Source: Arachnopeziza araneosa (Eukaryota; Ascomycota; Leotiomycetes; Helotiales; Arachnopezizaceae). Taken from it: a stretch of DNA of 64,000 nucleotides. Position 1 is the stretch's first letter. Each line of letters starts with the position of its first letter. The DNA lies in NCBI GenBank assembly GCA_003988855.1, contig QYAI01000120.1:56337-120336 (forward strand), read 5' to 3'. The notes below the pieces were generated by a model. The model saw nothing but the letters and a program-made list of their open reading frames with translations. It did no database searches and was not told the origin of the DNA. Of this stretch, positions 1 to 11,458 are shown one piece after another. The translations under genes and the position numbers were made by a program.

Positions 1-281
1 AACTACCGAGATGCTTTACCAGTTTCTCGGGTGGGAGGGATTTGGCCTTGTTTTTTGGAGGTTGATGGATTCTGTTTCTTGGGGTTAGGTACTATTCTAA
101 GCTACTTGCTCTTCGACGAGAGTGTTTCCACTGGTTATTATTACGGAAATATGTCATGTTTATTATTTTCTTATATTTCTACGGAGAGCGGACCAGGATT
201 GAGTAATTGCCGCGAATTCAAATCATAGTAATGTTTATCGATTTTGTAGCTTAAGCGTGGACCTACTAATGCTGCTTGCAG

Positions 282-1372
282 GCTTCGGAGTTACCAAGAG
301 AGCTTCAACTAGCTTTGGAAAAATTGAAGAGTACGGCGCCTTCCCTTACTCAGTCATATACTTTGGAGTGTTCTGATTTCCAAGCAACAGGAAAAGCGGA
401 CGTCAAGTTCGGCAGTCGATATCTGCATACTTTTCCTACAGGCTCATACCTCCCAAGGATCGCAGGTTATTCCGTCAAGATCCTCGACAAACACACGTGG
501 CGGAAGCGGGCCTCCTTGGAAGATTGGTGTCCCTGGAGTATTGGCATGGTGGGACGGCGGAGCAGCATTTCCAGCTCAGCAAAGCCTTGGACGGTGAGGA
601 TATAACTATTGAGGTGACTCGGGATTCGATATCCTCGAGACGCTTTGCAGAGCTGTGGGAACACGCCAGTCCGGTGCCGCCGGAACGAAGTAGCTCGATT
701 GAGTCAATTGGATTGAATAAGCGGGGACATGAACCCACGAGATACACATCTTTGACACACACTCCCTACTTACACGAAGACCAGACGAGAGAAGCGACTG
801 GGGGAGTAAATGATAACAATCAGTTGATACAACCAAGATTTCCAGATGAGATTGAAGACTCACAGGATGATGAGGATGAAATTATTCAGATCACTTGGCC
901 AGCGGTTCCGACCAATCGCAGTAGAAACACTACAGGCTCGGAGCAAGATCTGAAACAAATCATACCAGTAAAGACATTAACTCTCTCAGCTGCCGCAAAT
1001 CCCGAGATTCTGGAGACATCAGATGGAGAGTCGGAGTTCTCGACACCAAGCGATATCTCAATTAGACCCTGTGCAAAAACTGAGCGGCAATTCATCATCC
1101 CAGACTCAGATATAGATTCCTATCAAGAACTTGAAACCCTCAGTCCTCGTAGCAAACGATCCATCTCCCGCTACTCACCGACCGCTTCTCCCAAGCCGGA
1201 AATTTCCGACTCGCCAATTACAATGCGCACCAGACTCAAGAAGACCCTCTGGCCCTCGATTGAAGTGTCACCCGTTCCTAAGGATAGTGTTAAATCTAGG
1301 ATCAAGGAGAGTGAGAGGGATGCGTCGTCTTCGAAGAGAAGTCGATTAAGATTAGTAGCGCCAGGTATGTAA
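282..1372 (+). CDS. Unknown protein, 3' part (5' end unresolved)
   Basis: This is the C-terminal part of a protein I do not recognise. A likely acceptor (branch CTAAT, then TGCAG) ends at 281. Reading from 282 gives a helical stretch starting ASELPRELQLALEKL. That frame must shift into the frame that stays open to the TAA at 1370-1372. A 41-nt intron at 466-506 (GTTATT..GAAG) would join them in frame, but the donor is weak and no branch site is clear. The downstream part is acidic, Ser/Pro-rich and ends in a basic stretch (SKRSRLRL), which looks disordered and possibly nuclear. The first 281 bases do not give a convincing upstream exon. The reading frame is reasonably supported; the function is unknown. 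Confidence 0.45.
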
Positions 1373-1651
1373 CCTCATGCTTTCGCACGTCGGGTCTGAG
1401 TCTTTGTAGTTTTCAGTCCCAGGGTTGTGGAACGGTCCCGGTGGTTGAGATTCCGGTTTATAGAGGAGGAGGGAAGGGTAGATAGATGAGTACGAATGGG
1501 TCAAGTACTCAAGGCAATCTTCAAGAGTCTCACCGCTTCTCGGTTGAACGTCAAAGTTTGAAAACAAGAACTTGGTATTATTTCGAGCAAAAATCAACCA
1601 GAGGTGTGAAATGATTTCCAGGTTCCCCTAAGCTTTATTTTCGTTTCATCC

Positions 1652-3115
1652 TCACTCCAAGAACCCCCAAAGATTATTCAAACACTCCGCCAAACTGGGA
1701 TGTGCCCACACCGCATCCCTCAGCACCTCCCATCTCACCTTCCCCATCATCGCCATCTGCACCACAGCCATCAACTCCCCACCTTCCATCCCCAGACACG
1801 TAAACCCCAATATCAGTCCCGTCTCCTTCTCCACCACAGCCTTCATCATGCCTCTGGATTCATCCGTCTCCAGCGCCCGCGCGACATAACTCATGGGCAT
1901 TTTCGCCGTCTGAATCTGCTTCTCGGGGTACATGGAGCGCGCTTCATGCTCATGGAGACCCACATGTCCTAACTGTGGATCCGTATACACGACGTAGGGA
2001 ACGAGGCGGTTGGTAGTGCTGAGCTTGGAGGTGATGGGAGCGGGAGAGAGGAGGTTGTGTGAGATGATGCGAAAATCATCGTAGGAGATGTGTGTGAATG
2101 CCGGTGGCCCTTTCGCGTCGCCTAGGACGTAGATGTTGGGAGTTGAGGTTTCGAGGTGTTCGTTACTTTCGATGTATCCTTTGTTATTGACCTTGATGCC
2201 TGCGGTTGAGAGATTTAGGGATTCCGTATTAGGAACTCGTCCTGCGGCGAAGAGGATAGCTGAGCCTTCGAGAGATTGAGAACCGGAAGGGGTGGAGATT
2301 TGGAGAGTAAATTGGCTCGATTGAACTTGTGGACTTGGCTCGATACTGATCGCATTACTCTCCAGATGAATGTTGATACCATCTTCTTGGAATATCTTGA
2401 GTAGCTCTGTTGCAATTTCCAGATCTTCTCGTGGAAGGAGTTGTTTCCCACGTTGGATAATTGTGATTTTGGCACCAAGCCGTCTGAATAGCTGCGCAAA
2501 TTCAACACCAACGTATCCACCTCCAACTACAATCAGGTGATCCGGCACGTAGTCCAGCTCCTGGATACTCGTCGAGTCAAGTACCAAGTTTTTGCTAATC
2601 TTCTCTAAGCCAGAGAGCCGTGGTGGAGCAGGCTTCTCCCCTACATTGATAAAAATCTTCTCCCCAGTCACCGTTTTCTCTCCACCCTCATTCAACTTGA
2701 TGATAACCGTCTTCTCATCCACAAAACTTGCTTCGCCCATCAAGACATCCACACCAGCCTCTTTCACTCTCCTCTCGCTACCACCTCGAAAACTATCAAC
2801 AATATCTCTCTTCCTCTGACGGACTTTGTTCATATCAACCACAACAGCAGAATCCTGATGTGCTCCATCTTCATTCTTCGCTTCGATATTTATTCCGTAG
2901 TCCTTTCCACGTTTGATGGAATACGCTGATCTCCCAGATGCAATGAGCGTCTTGGTGGGTGTACAGCCTACGTTCACGCAACAGCCTCCGAGGTATGCGC
3001 GGTCGATGAGGAGGGTTCGGTGGCCGGCTTTTTGGAAGGCGGTGGAGAGCGGGGTGCCTGCTTGGCCGGAACCGATTATGATGGCATCGTAGTGATTGGA
3101 GGCCTGAGACGCCAT
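1652..3115 (-). CDS. Mercuric reductase-like FAD/NAD(P) disulfide oxidoreductase
   Basis: A single-exon 487-aa class I pyridine nucleotide-disulfide oxidoreductase. The N-terminal Rossmann motif GSGQAG binds FAD. The redox-active disulfide is C46-VNVG-C51, the CxxxxC form of the lipoamide dehydrogenase/mercuric reductase family. A second glycine motif (GGGYVGVEF) binds NAD(P)H, and the FAD motif TPNIYVLGDA follows. The C-terminal HPSLAE supplies the His-x4-Glu active-site pair from the partner subunit of the homodimer. There is no N-terminal HMA metal-binding domain and no C-terminal Cys pair, both of which true bacterial MerA has, so Hg(II) reduction is not assured. No mitochondrial presequence is obvious, so it is probably cytosolic. 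The family and motifs are clear; the substrate is not. Confidence 0.88.
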   Translation of the reverse strand: MASQASNHYDAIIIGSGQAGTPLSTAFQKAGHRTLLIDRAYLGGCCVNVGCTPTKTLIASGRSAYSIKRGKDYGINIEAKNEDGAHQDSAVVVDMNKVRQRKRDIVDSFRGGSERRVKEAGVDVLMGEASFVDEKTVIIKLNEGGEKTVTGEKIFINVGEKPAPPRLSGLEKISKNLVLDSTSIQELDYVPDHLIVVGGGYVGVEFAQLFRRLGAKITIIQRGKQLLPREDLEIATELLKIFQEDGINIHLESNAISIEPSPQVQSSQFTLQISTPSGSQSLEGSAILFAAGRVPNTESLNLSTAGIKVNNKGYIESNEHLETSTPNIYVLGDAKGPPAFTHISYDDFRIISHNLLSPAPITSKLSTTNRLVPYVVYTDPQLGHVGLHEHEARSMYPEKQIQTAKMPMSYVARALETDESRGMMKAVVEKETGLILGFTCLGMEGGELMAVVQMAMMGKVRWEVLRDAVWAHPSLAECLNNLWGFLE

Positions 3116-3836
3116 CTATTTGAGATATTTAGATCACTGAGATGATGCTTGAGGTTGAGGTTGAGGTTAAAATAGAAGGAATGTAACGGCGTTGATGACG
3201 GATGTGGGATAGCGCCGCTGAGTGCAAACGGGACTCTTACAAGGACACGGGAGAGTATTAAAGAATCAATTGTGAATAGTTAGACTTTAGGGATTCATGA
3301 ATCTTATGTGAATTTAACGGAAGAGAAGACGACGCTGAGGTGAGTAGGTCATCCCTGAATAATCACCCCGCAGATTACCCCACCCCGCATTTCCCTCATC
3401 GCGATCTTCGTTTTCGGTTATGTTAAATGTAAACAAAACAAACGACTGTTGAAAAAGTGGCGAACCAAAGTATTCTCACGAGGGAAATCTAAGAAAAGCC
3501 TAATACAGAAGATAACAATAACAAGATAAAATATGGCTGGCTGCATCTGGAGAAATCTATTTATATAGGGTTTGCAGACTTCATGGTGACATGTTATGGT
3601 AACATTTACCTTTAGAAATCTGGTTCTTGGGAGACGGAGTTTAAACGTGGTGTGGTGATTTTATTATTGAGAGATGAATGATCCTCATGTTGCAACTGAG
3701 AGATGTTGGATGCAAGTATTATTCATTATTTGGTGCACTACCAGGTGCATTATCTAATTCTAAAGTTTTGATTCACACATTTTTGACACCCTGTACAAAC
3801 CTAAGATGACTCTTCAAGTGTACTCTCCACTCAATT
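3116..3836. other. Intergenic, no gene seen
   Basis: About 720 bases that hold the promoter of the oxidoreductase and the 3' flank of the CBM19 gene. AT-rich in the middle, with no coding ORF, RNA gene or repeat that I can support. Confidence 0.6.
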
Positions 3837-5458
3837 TCAAAATTCCTTTTCGGTTGTAGTGACAGTAACCGTCTCGGTTACCGTTTCCTTCTCCGGCACA
3901 CCCGTCGCAGCAGGGACAGGAATAATCGTGATCCCATCCGCCTCTGCCGTGGCGGGACTACTAGCCAGTACCACAGTGGACGATGCTACGATCGGAGAAG
4001 GTATTGGGGCAGGCTCGGGTGTTTGAGAAGCGGATTTGGTCACGTAAATTGTGAATGTGCTGCTTTGATGAATGGTGGTTGTGGTTGTTGAACCAGTAGA
4101 GAGTGCTGGTGGTGGTGTCGAGTCTTCTGTTGTTTCTGCAGGCGATGGAGCTGGGCCTGTTGTAACTTCTGCAGATGATGGTGGAGGCAAAAACCCTAGA
4201 GTGGTTTCGCTGACGAATGTTTGTGTGACTGCAGGAGTCTCGGCGCTACTTGTGGTTTCAATTGACGTTGCAGATGCGGAATCTATCGACGAAGTGGCCG
4301 AAGGCGGTGATGAAGCAGGAGTATTGGTACTTGTAACCGAACTCAATCCAAGAATGTTCTGGGCAGCGCCTACATTCTCACACCCAACAAATACGCCCTG
4401 GGTAGTATTGACAGGCAAAGCATAACATTGGGTCCCTTCTGTGCAGACTTGATGGATTTGGAAGCTATTCGTTGTAGCACATTGGGCTACGTTCCCTGAA
4501 ATGCAAGCTACTTGATCACCCGTGCAAGGTGATGAGAAGTTCAGTGTCGAGAAGAGTTGGTTGTATTGCTTAGCTTCGGCAAGGTTGGCAGCGTATACAT
4601 CAGCTGAGACCGTACCTGTTGCTGGGGGCGCAGTTGATATGACCGTTGGAGCCGCACTAATTATCTGACTTGAGAGCAAAGAGCTTGAAGACTCTGATGT
4701 TTGGATAACAGAGGTCGAGGCTGCTGCTGCTGATAATGAAGGAGGGACCGAAGTTGATGTAGCAGCTGCACCAAGCGATGATCCATTTGATGTTGTCAAA
4801 GTTGAGAAATCGATGGTAAGGAGTGTTGTTGGATTTGATGAAGGTTCCTGAAAGCCAGCCGAAGCCGCAAAAGTTGATGGTGCAGCAAGACTATCTGTTG
4901 GTGAGGGTATTGGATCTGTGTTGTTGAGTGTGAATCTAAACACACTACTTGACGACGAAGTAATCTCAGATGTGGATGAAGGAGTGGGTGTTACGCCAGC
5001 AGCAATGACTTGCGCACTTTGAGTGCTTGTTGAGTTTGATCCAGCAAGCAGAGTTGAACTAGGAGTATTAGATGTAGTAGGTGATGTTAATTGTGAAGTC
5101 TCTAATGAAGATGGTGTCTTCGAAGGGATAGTTTCACTCGAAAGAGAAGAGCTCGAGGAAGTGTCTGTCAAAGTCACGTGACTGGAACTCGAAAATGTCG
5201 ATGTGGGTATTGTAGATGAGGATGTTGAAGAAGTATCGATGGGAATGATAGTTAAAAAATCGGCTGCTGAGGAAGCACTTGATATGATGCTACTGGTATT
5301 CGAGTAGGTAACGCTCCTCGCCAAACTGAATATGGTTAGTGGTTGGTAAAATCGGATGGGGTTGCTCACAATTTTCGGGCTCCGCTCAGACGGAGGGGCC
5401 CAGCAGAGCTCAGAGCTGCTAGATAGAGTACTCCAGAAATGAATTGAGATGATTTCAT
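3837..5458 (-). CDS. Secreted Ser/Thr-rich protein with CBM19 chitin-binding module
   Basis: Two exons, 5370-5458 and 3837-5325, with a 44-nt intron (GTGAGC, branch ACTAAC, acceptor TTCAG), give 525 aa. The splice replaces an implausible N-terminus with a signal peptide that starts MKSSQFISGVLYLAALSSAG at the ATG at 5458-5456. The body is a Ser/Thr-rich, probably O-glycosylated mucin-like region. At about residues 298-346 a cysteine-spaced block (CTGDQVACISGNVAQC, then GTQCYALP and GCENVG) fits carbohydrate-binding module family 19, known from fungal chitinases and wall proteins. No catalytic domain is visible. The C-terminus ends in VTVTTTEKEF without a clear hydrophobic GPI tail. It probably acts at the wall or is released to bind chitin. 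Confidence 0.8.
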
Positions 5459-6570
5459 GGTTGCCGATTACTTCTAGTTGTTCAAGACGAGCTTGTGTGA
5501 CACCGACCAGGGTATTGTTCACAGAAAGCTTGATGAAAAGTGTAGAAAACTCGATGATTATGAGAGTAATTGAAACAGAAAATATTTCAGATGTATATGA
5601 AAGAATGAAAGACCACCCGAGTCAGAAAACGAAAGAGACAGTCGGTCGAGAGGAAGAGAGAAAGTTATCACGAGTGGAACTGCAAAGAATGAAGATTGAA
5701 AGACTTGCCCAGACCTGGGAACCTGCAGCTCTTGTACCATCTCGAGTCTCAGTTTCAAGATCCAGAGGCCATGAGAAGGTGACCTTGATGTGCAGGAACA
5801 GCCTGATCATGGACCATTCTTCCTTGTTCCGTGAGCCCGGTCGCCTGCTCTGGGCGGTTCACGAAATGAAACCGGGAGCTTGAGACGTCTACAATGGAAA
5901 GTAGTAGAGGTCTAAAAAATGGTCAGGAAAGCGTCGGAAGCGAAGAGTTGTGGCAGCCAGTAGATGAGTCTTTGTTCGCGGAGAGATGAGACGGAAGATA
6001 CGCGCGATGTTTGATGTTGGCGCGATGAAGAAGCGAACATGCACCTGATTGGTTCTCGCGCTCTCGCTAGCAAACCGACCCAGGATCAAAACATAAGGTA
6101 TGGCGTGACCACTCAAAAGGGCCCAGAGATAGGTTGAAGGTTTTATTGGGCCGGGGAATCATCCAAAACTTATTTTGAGGGAGTATTAAGCGTAAACGCG
6201 CGGAAAATTTAGAAGCCTGAAGCGCGGCCATCAATTTCGATACGAGCCAACCCACGGTCATTAAAGCCGTTTAAAAGTTATCAGACTTCAAGCTTTAATT
6301 TAACTAAGAGCCGTTCATGCACTTTCAGATTCTTCCTACATAGTTCAACCAGATTATGAAACACACGCACGTGACTGATCAGGTGATTTGAGCGGAGCTG
6401 TCAACCTTGATTTGCATCTCTCGTTGTCCAACAGCACCTTTGACATTCGCTAGCGTTCATCACGAACTTGCGTTGCGTCGGAACTCTTATCATTTGTTCA
6501 AGCAGCTTGCCATAGCACTATCGACATAGAGTTTCTATCAACCACTGAAAATGGACTGCTAGGAGATCAG
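5459..6570. other. Intergenic, no gene seen
   Basis: About 1.1 kb between the CBM19 gene (its promoter side) and the 3' end of the F-box gene. The ORFs present overlap on opposite strands in a purine/pyrimidine-biased stretch and look non-coding. Confidence 0.55.
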
Positions 6571-7959
6571 TTATAAATCTGTATCCTGATGACTGTAGTA
6601 AACGATCTCCTGCCTGACTTTATCACCCACTCTCTCTAACTGATCGCTACTTGGATCTGGCGCATTGAATGAAAGCCTGAACGCTCCAGGGCCTTCGAAA
6701 TACACCATGTTATCTCCCTCTCTTAATGTTTCGAAATACAATTCTTCCATACCTGCTTCATCGCTAGTGCAGTAATCGAAGATGGATCTGAACGTGCCCG
6801 AAAATAAAGATATGCCAGTTAGAAATAACTTGCGAACGCCAGTCCTCTGAATAAAAGCCAGTAGGGTTTTTTCTTCAAGATGAAGTCCCCGAAGTTCAAC
6901 CCTCTTCAACGTAGATGGCGTGTCCATTTCAGCCAAGTACTGCAACAGCGTATCAAGTTGCCGATCACTTATTCCTGCCAATGCAGAGGTGCTGAAGCGA
7001 TGATAGTGAATTTTCAGGTTTTCAAGCTGGCTCGTAAGTTCCAAAAGCTTTGCAATGCCAACAAGATTTATGTCGTATTTCTTTCCCGCTCTAGTATGAT
7101 TTTCAGATGGGCCTGAATACCGATGCTCAGCTGAACTTTGCGATCCACCTGGAAATATGAAAGCGCGTCTGTTAGAAAGGCTCACTGATAGTGATTTTAA
7201 GGGTGCTAATGAAGCTGCAAGTCCATCCTGTGTAAAATCAAGTTTTCCAAGCTCATTACACGCGAGGCTGCAACGCTGTAATCGGCGCTCGTTGAACAAA
7301 TCAAGTTTCGCGATTGGTAGCCGTGTTTCCGTTAGGGAGCGCATCGCAGTATGAAATGTGTCGGCTGCAGATTGCCAGATGAGCGTCCAGTTGCCACCAG
7401 TAAGAGTAGGGAGTCGTTCCACAGAGTCTTTGCTGTATACCACCACTTCCAAGGATAGTGAAAGAAGCGACCGCATCTTGCTGTTTGCCACAATATTGCT
7501 GAACGCCTCGCTAAGTAAGAGAACATCAGTTCCAGACTTGTGTAACTTCTCATAATCTGCCTGCCGCTGCTTAAGGATTCTAAGGTCTTGTTGGGCCTTG
7601 GCTTTGTTGATCTTTATCATCCTTTTTCGCTCTGAATCATCTTCTACCGTGAAAGTCCAATTATAATCCCCCGCTATAACTGCTTTGAGATACAAAGGAT
7701 TGTTCACAATGCCGACTAATATCACGTCCTCGACAAGGGATCCTAGCATGCCGGATTGTGTCATATTGACGAATTTGCGGAGAGAACTCTCTGCAATATC
7801 AACATGTTTTGACCGAAAGTATGACTTGAAAGTCTTCTGTGTTGTCTTCTCAGCGATGAGCCGGTTACACAGCCGAAGATTGCAAGTGTCGGTGAGGGCT
7901 AGCTTTCCTACGACATTCTCGAAGACTTCATTCGGAAAAGTCTCCAAACACAGCGACAT
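6571..7959 (-). CDS. F-box domain protein
   Basis: A single-exon 462-aa protein. The frame is open upstream to a TTG, but the first ATG, at 7959, immediately precedes an F-box (SLCLETFPNEVFENVVGKL), so I start there. The F-box at roughly residues 5-45 should bind Skp1 in an SCF ubiquitin ligase. The remainder shows leucine-spaced segments (for example LKRVELRGLHLEEKTL), which may be a degenerate leucine-rich region that recruits the substrate, plus a charged helix near residues 125-150. Filamentous fungi carry many such lineage-expanded F-box genes of unknown target. The F-box call is good; the substrate is unknown. Confidence 0.75.
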   Translation of the reverse strand: MSLCLETFPNEVFENVVGKLALTDTCNLRLCNRLIAEKTTQKTFKSYFRSKHVDIAESSLRKFVNMTQSGMLGSLVEDVILVGIVNNPLYLKAVIAGDYNWTFTVEDDSERKRMIKINKAKAQQDLRILKQRQADYEKLHKSGTDVLLLSEAFSNIVANSKMRSLLSLSLEVVVYSKDSVERLPTLTGGNWTLIWQSAADTFHTAMRSLTETRLPIAKLDLFNERRLQRCSLACNELGKLDFTQDGLAASLAPLKSLSVSLSNRRAFIFPGGSQSSAEHRYSGPSENHTRAGKKYDINLVGIAKLLELTSQLENLKIHYHRFSTSALAGISDRQLDTLLQYLAEMDTPSTLKRVELRGLHLEEKTLLAFIQRTGVRKLFLTGISLFSGTFRSIFDYCTSDEAGMEELYFETLREGDNMVYFEGPGAFRLSFNAPDPSSDQLERVGDKVRQEIVYYSHQDTDL

Positions 7960-9830
7960 GATCCTGTTTATAGGCAAACAGTAACTCAGGTAAAAGAGAG
8001 TAGGCTGGAGAGCTCGTAGGGTTGGTAGGCTGGGGTGTGACCAGATATCCCCTCTTGTATTCAAAGCTGAAGACTGAGGCTCGTATCCAAAAATATCGGA
8101 AAGATGAAGTCGATGGATAGCAATTGTTTTGACGGTCTGATTTAGCTCTATTTGATCTTCAAGGACTTCCGATGTATGATGGTAGAAGGTAGTAGACCAT
8201 TGAAGCTATGCGAGGTAGCGAGGCAGAGTGAGGAAAGAGGGGCAGCTTAGTCATCCGTATTTGTCGAAAAACTTTCAATTGTCGCATGTTAGATTCGACA
8301 TTCAAACAATTCCAGAGAAAAAGTCTTTAATCATGTGACATAGACAATGACTTTCAAAATCTTATATATATACATTAGAGATATTTGTTTGATAATTTAA
8401 AACATAGAAGTGTGCTACGAATTACTACATCCCTAATGACTTACTCTTTGCTAGCCAATCGTAGTCCAGCACTGAAGTGCTGATTTGGGTCAAAATGACT
8501 CTCAGTGTACCAAAGGGCTTCATTTGGCAGCAAATGATAAATGCACTCGCATTAAGCACTCGCATTAAGCTGTGCAGTTTTCAGCTTAGCTGTCTTTTCC
8601 TTAATATCTATGAGCATAGACAGCGGGAGAAAAACTGAAGGGGACAAGAGAGCAAGACAGAAAACAGCGAGGCATTGAGTCTCTCCACATACCTCGGCCG
8701 CAATGCTACTAAAACTTGATCGTTGCTTTTCATTCAAATCTAGCGTACTATCTTTGCCTACATCTTGACGAAGGTAACTAGATGTACTCGACAATGAGAC
8801 AAGTTACTATTAATTGTGGTCGTGTTTAGTGGCTTCAACGACAAGTTTCGGATGGAAGCACACTCGCAAGCTTCGTCTCAGCTACAAATATTATCACCGC
8901 TTTCGTGCCTCTCAAGACATCAACTTCAGGCAGCGCCAGGAATACAGCCTCCCCAATTAAGGTGCAGACAGGTTTTCCAGTAGTAGTTATGCGGGGGCTT
9001 GAGTTCTTCCGATAAAATAGCCCCTGGAATTGGTCTCCGGCTTGAAATTCCGACATTTTTAATCACAGTCCTAATATGCTAAAGCGATTTCCTCTAGTTG
9101 GGGTACAAGATAAATAAGCTTTATATGTCCTACTAATGTAAAATACAAAGCAAATTGTCAAAGAAGGGGATGAATGTAAATAAAGAATTTTCAAGAATGT
9201 CAATTATTTGCTGTCATTCGCCATACTCGAAAGAAGATTTTGTATTTAGGCCTGTCGGTGAGTAAAGCCGATAACTAAGACTTATTTCATGGTTTTTCGG
9301 GAGATGCCTTTTAACAAGGTAGTGGTAATTGAGCCGGGTAACCGGAGTTGGACCTGCAGCGGGGGCCGACTTTTGCGAGGGTCTGATGAAGGCTTCTTCA
9401 AGCTTGGTTGTACTTATAATTTCTTTACCTTATTCACAATATGATATTATTCCCGTAACAAAATTGTTCTTTCCGAAGCTCTCACATTCTTATTTTCCAA
9501 AGAAGATACGCGTGGGTGATGGGGAGGTTCGGAGAATATTTAAACAGAACCGAAGGTTAAATAAGATACTCTTGATATTATTACCAGTGCCGAGTGGCGA
9601 CAACTGCCGAGACAACTTCCGTGAATATTTTTTCCGTAACTTATGTAGCACTTAATTTCTTCCCTATTTGAGGTAGCATCACGTATATTTGACCCCACGT
9701 TTACTGACCAGCAGTAAGTATAAAGCATACAAGTGTAAAGCATACAAGTGTACTCTAAGAAACAAAATCAGAAGGTCATTCTATTTATTTTCAGTTGTGC
9801 TATACAGATATTATTTCGTACTCATTCAAA
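7960..9830. other. Long intergenic stretch, no supported gene
   Basis: About 1.9 kb, AT-rich, with no supported gene. On the minus strand a 73-codon ATG ORF (8835-9056, MSEFQAGDQFQGLF) lies near an 80-codon ORF (8552-8794). I tried to splice them and the frames do not join. A short perfect tandem duplication (GCACTCGCATTAA, two copies) sits at about 8551-8575. Confidence 0.5.
9721..9750 (+). promoter_or_regulatory. 15-bp tandem repeat with TATA-like element before the esterase
   Basis: TAAAGCATACAAGTG occurs twice in tandem, about 80-110 bp before the esterase ATG. The first copy overlaps a TATA-like GTATAAAG. It could be the core promoter or a binding-site pair. Only the repeat itself is seen. 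Confidence 0.35.
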
Positions 9831-10768
9831 ATGATCCTCCCAAACTTATCTCTTTGTATACTAGCAGCGTTCGCGACACTAGGATTTGGCGCGTCACTGG
9901 TCCAAGTCAAAGATTTTGGCGCCAATCCGACCAAGATTTACATGTATATTTATGTCCCGGATAAATTAGCCACAAAACCAGCCATCGTTGTCGCAGTAAG
10001 TGATAAAGATTAATATTTCATCCCGAGCTGTTGACACTAGAATAGTTACATCCATGCAGTGGTAGCGCGCCATCGTGGTACACCGGGACCAAACTCCCAT
10101 CATACGCCGATAGCAATGGATTTATTCTCATATTCCCAGGCACCCCAAACATGAGTAACTGCTGGGACGTGAACAGTGCAGACAGCCTCACGCACGGCCA
10201 AGGCGGTGATGCGCTCGGCATCGTTAATATGGTCAACTACACTCTGAACAAATATGGTGGCGATGCAAGTCGAGTGTACACTATGGGCGCGTCTTCTGGT
10301 GCCATGATGACCAACGTGTTGGCGGGATCCTACCCGGATATCTTCGAAGCAGGCGCTGCCTTCTCAGGAATAGCACATGCTTGCGCCGCTGGTGATATTA
10401 GCGCAACACCTTCGTCTCCGAACCAGACATGCGCTCAAGGTCTTCAACATACTCCTGAAAAATGGGCTGCTTTTGTACATAATTCATATCCGGGATACAC
10501 CGGCCGTCGGACTCGTATGATGATTTTCCACGGCTTAGCGGATACGCTGGTGAGGCCGCAGTGCGCCGTTGAGGCGCTCAAACAATGGTCCACTGTGTTG
10601 AATCTCACCTTGTCTAAGAACGTTACTGGAGTTCCATCCACTGCATACACACAAGAGATTTATGGAGATGGTACGAAGCTTCAGGGATTCTTTGGTACAG
10701 GCGTAGGGCACTGGGCGCCTGTAAACGAGCCTCTGATATTGAAGTTTTTCGGGATCACATCGTCTTAG
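9831..10768 (+). CDS. Secreted CE1 / PHB-depolymerase-type esterase (acetylxylan or feruloyl esterase-like)
   Basis: Exons 9831-9995 and 10046-10768, separated by a 50-nt intron (GTAAGT..AATAG), give 295 aa. A signal peptide starts MILPNLSLCILAAFATLGFGA. The fold is the alpha/beta hydrolase of CE1 esterases: LHPCSGSAPSW near the oxyanion region, GFILIFPGTPN, nucleophile Ser138 in GASSG, an Asp in FHGLADTLV and a His in GVGHWAP. The length matches catalytic-domain-only members, and no CBM1 is attached. It probably acts outside the cell, removing acetyl or feruloyl groups from hemicellulose; polyester hydrolysis is the alternative. A paralogue lies on the minus strand at 31819-32769. Confidence 0.85.
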
Positions 10769-11458
10769 ACGAAGTTGAGTATCTTACTATCAAAATGAAT
10801 TCTTGATTTTTGACATTCAAAGTCTTTTTATGATATTCAATACGTTTCATTTGGTATATATCTGTTTTTAAATATCGTCGAGGAATCGCGCGCCTCAAAT
10901 TAAGCATCCAATTCTCTGTAATACATCTATTCTCCTTTCATCTAACATCCAACAGGCCGTTGACTTTCAACTTTTTGTTATACTAGTACAACACGTCACT
11001 ATATGTTGTACGCGCAAGCAGGAGAAACTGTTCCACTCATTCAAACTCCATTATCGAATGCTGAAAACAACGTTCAGCAAGCCCACAACCCACAGATACC
11101 ATTTCCCCACTTCATAAATGGTAAACCTTCAGGTAAAATTATAATATCTATTTCACGGGAAGGTCGGATTGCGGAACCATCTTCCTTATAATAGCTCGCT
11201 ATATTAGACGGAAAATACCCACTAGGCTAACCAGTGTCTAGGTAACGCGGTAGAATAACCGAGCCCCTGAATCTGACGTTCAAGCGAGAGGGGTGCTATT
11301 TTTGAGTTCGTACTGTGTCAAAATAGATCATGGTAGAAGTAGATTGAGTCATCTCAATGAAGCGAGTGAATCGGCTAGCACAGAGTGATATCTATGTATT
11401 CAAATCTCAAGAAAATCTGTCTATAGCTTAATCTAACAGTACAATAGACGCGAACCTT
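10769..11458. other. Intergenic, no gene seen
   Basis: About 690 bases between the convergent esterase and permease genes. A 62-codon ORF at 11003 has no coding character that I can defend. Confidence 0.55.

Noticed and set aside
5449..5883. 144-codon plus-strand ORF
   Set aside because: It overlaps the first exon and upstream region of the CBM19 gene on the other strand and is charged low-complexity sequence.
8552..9056. Two small minus-strand ORFs as one spliced gene
   Set aside because: The only reasonable donor and acceptor join them out of frame or into a stop.
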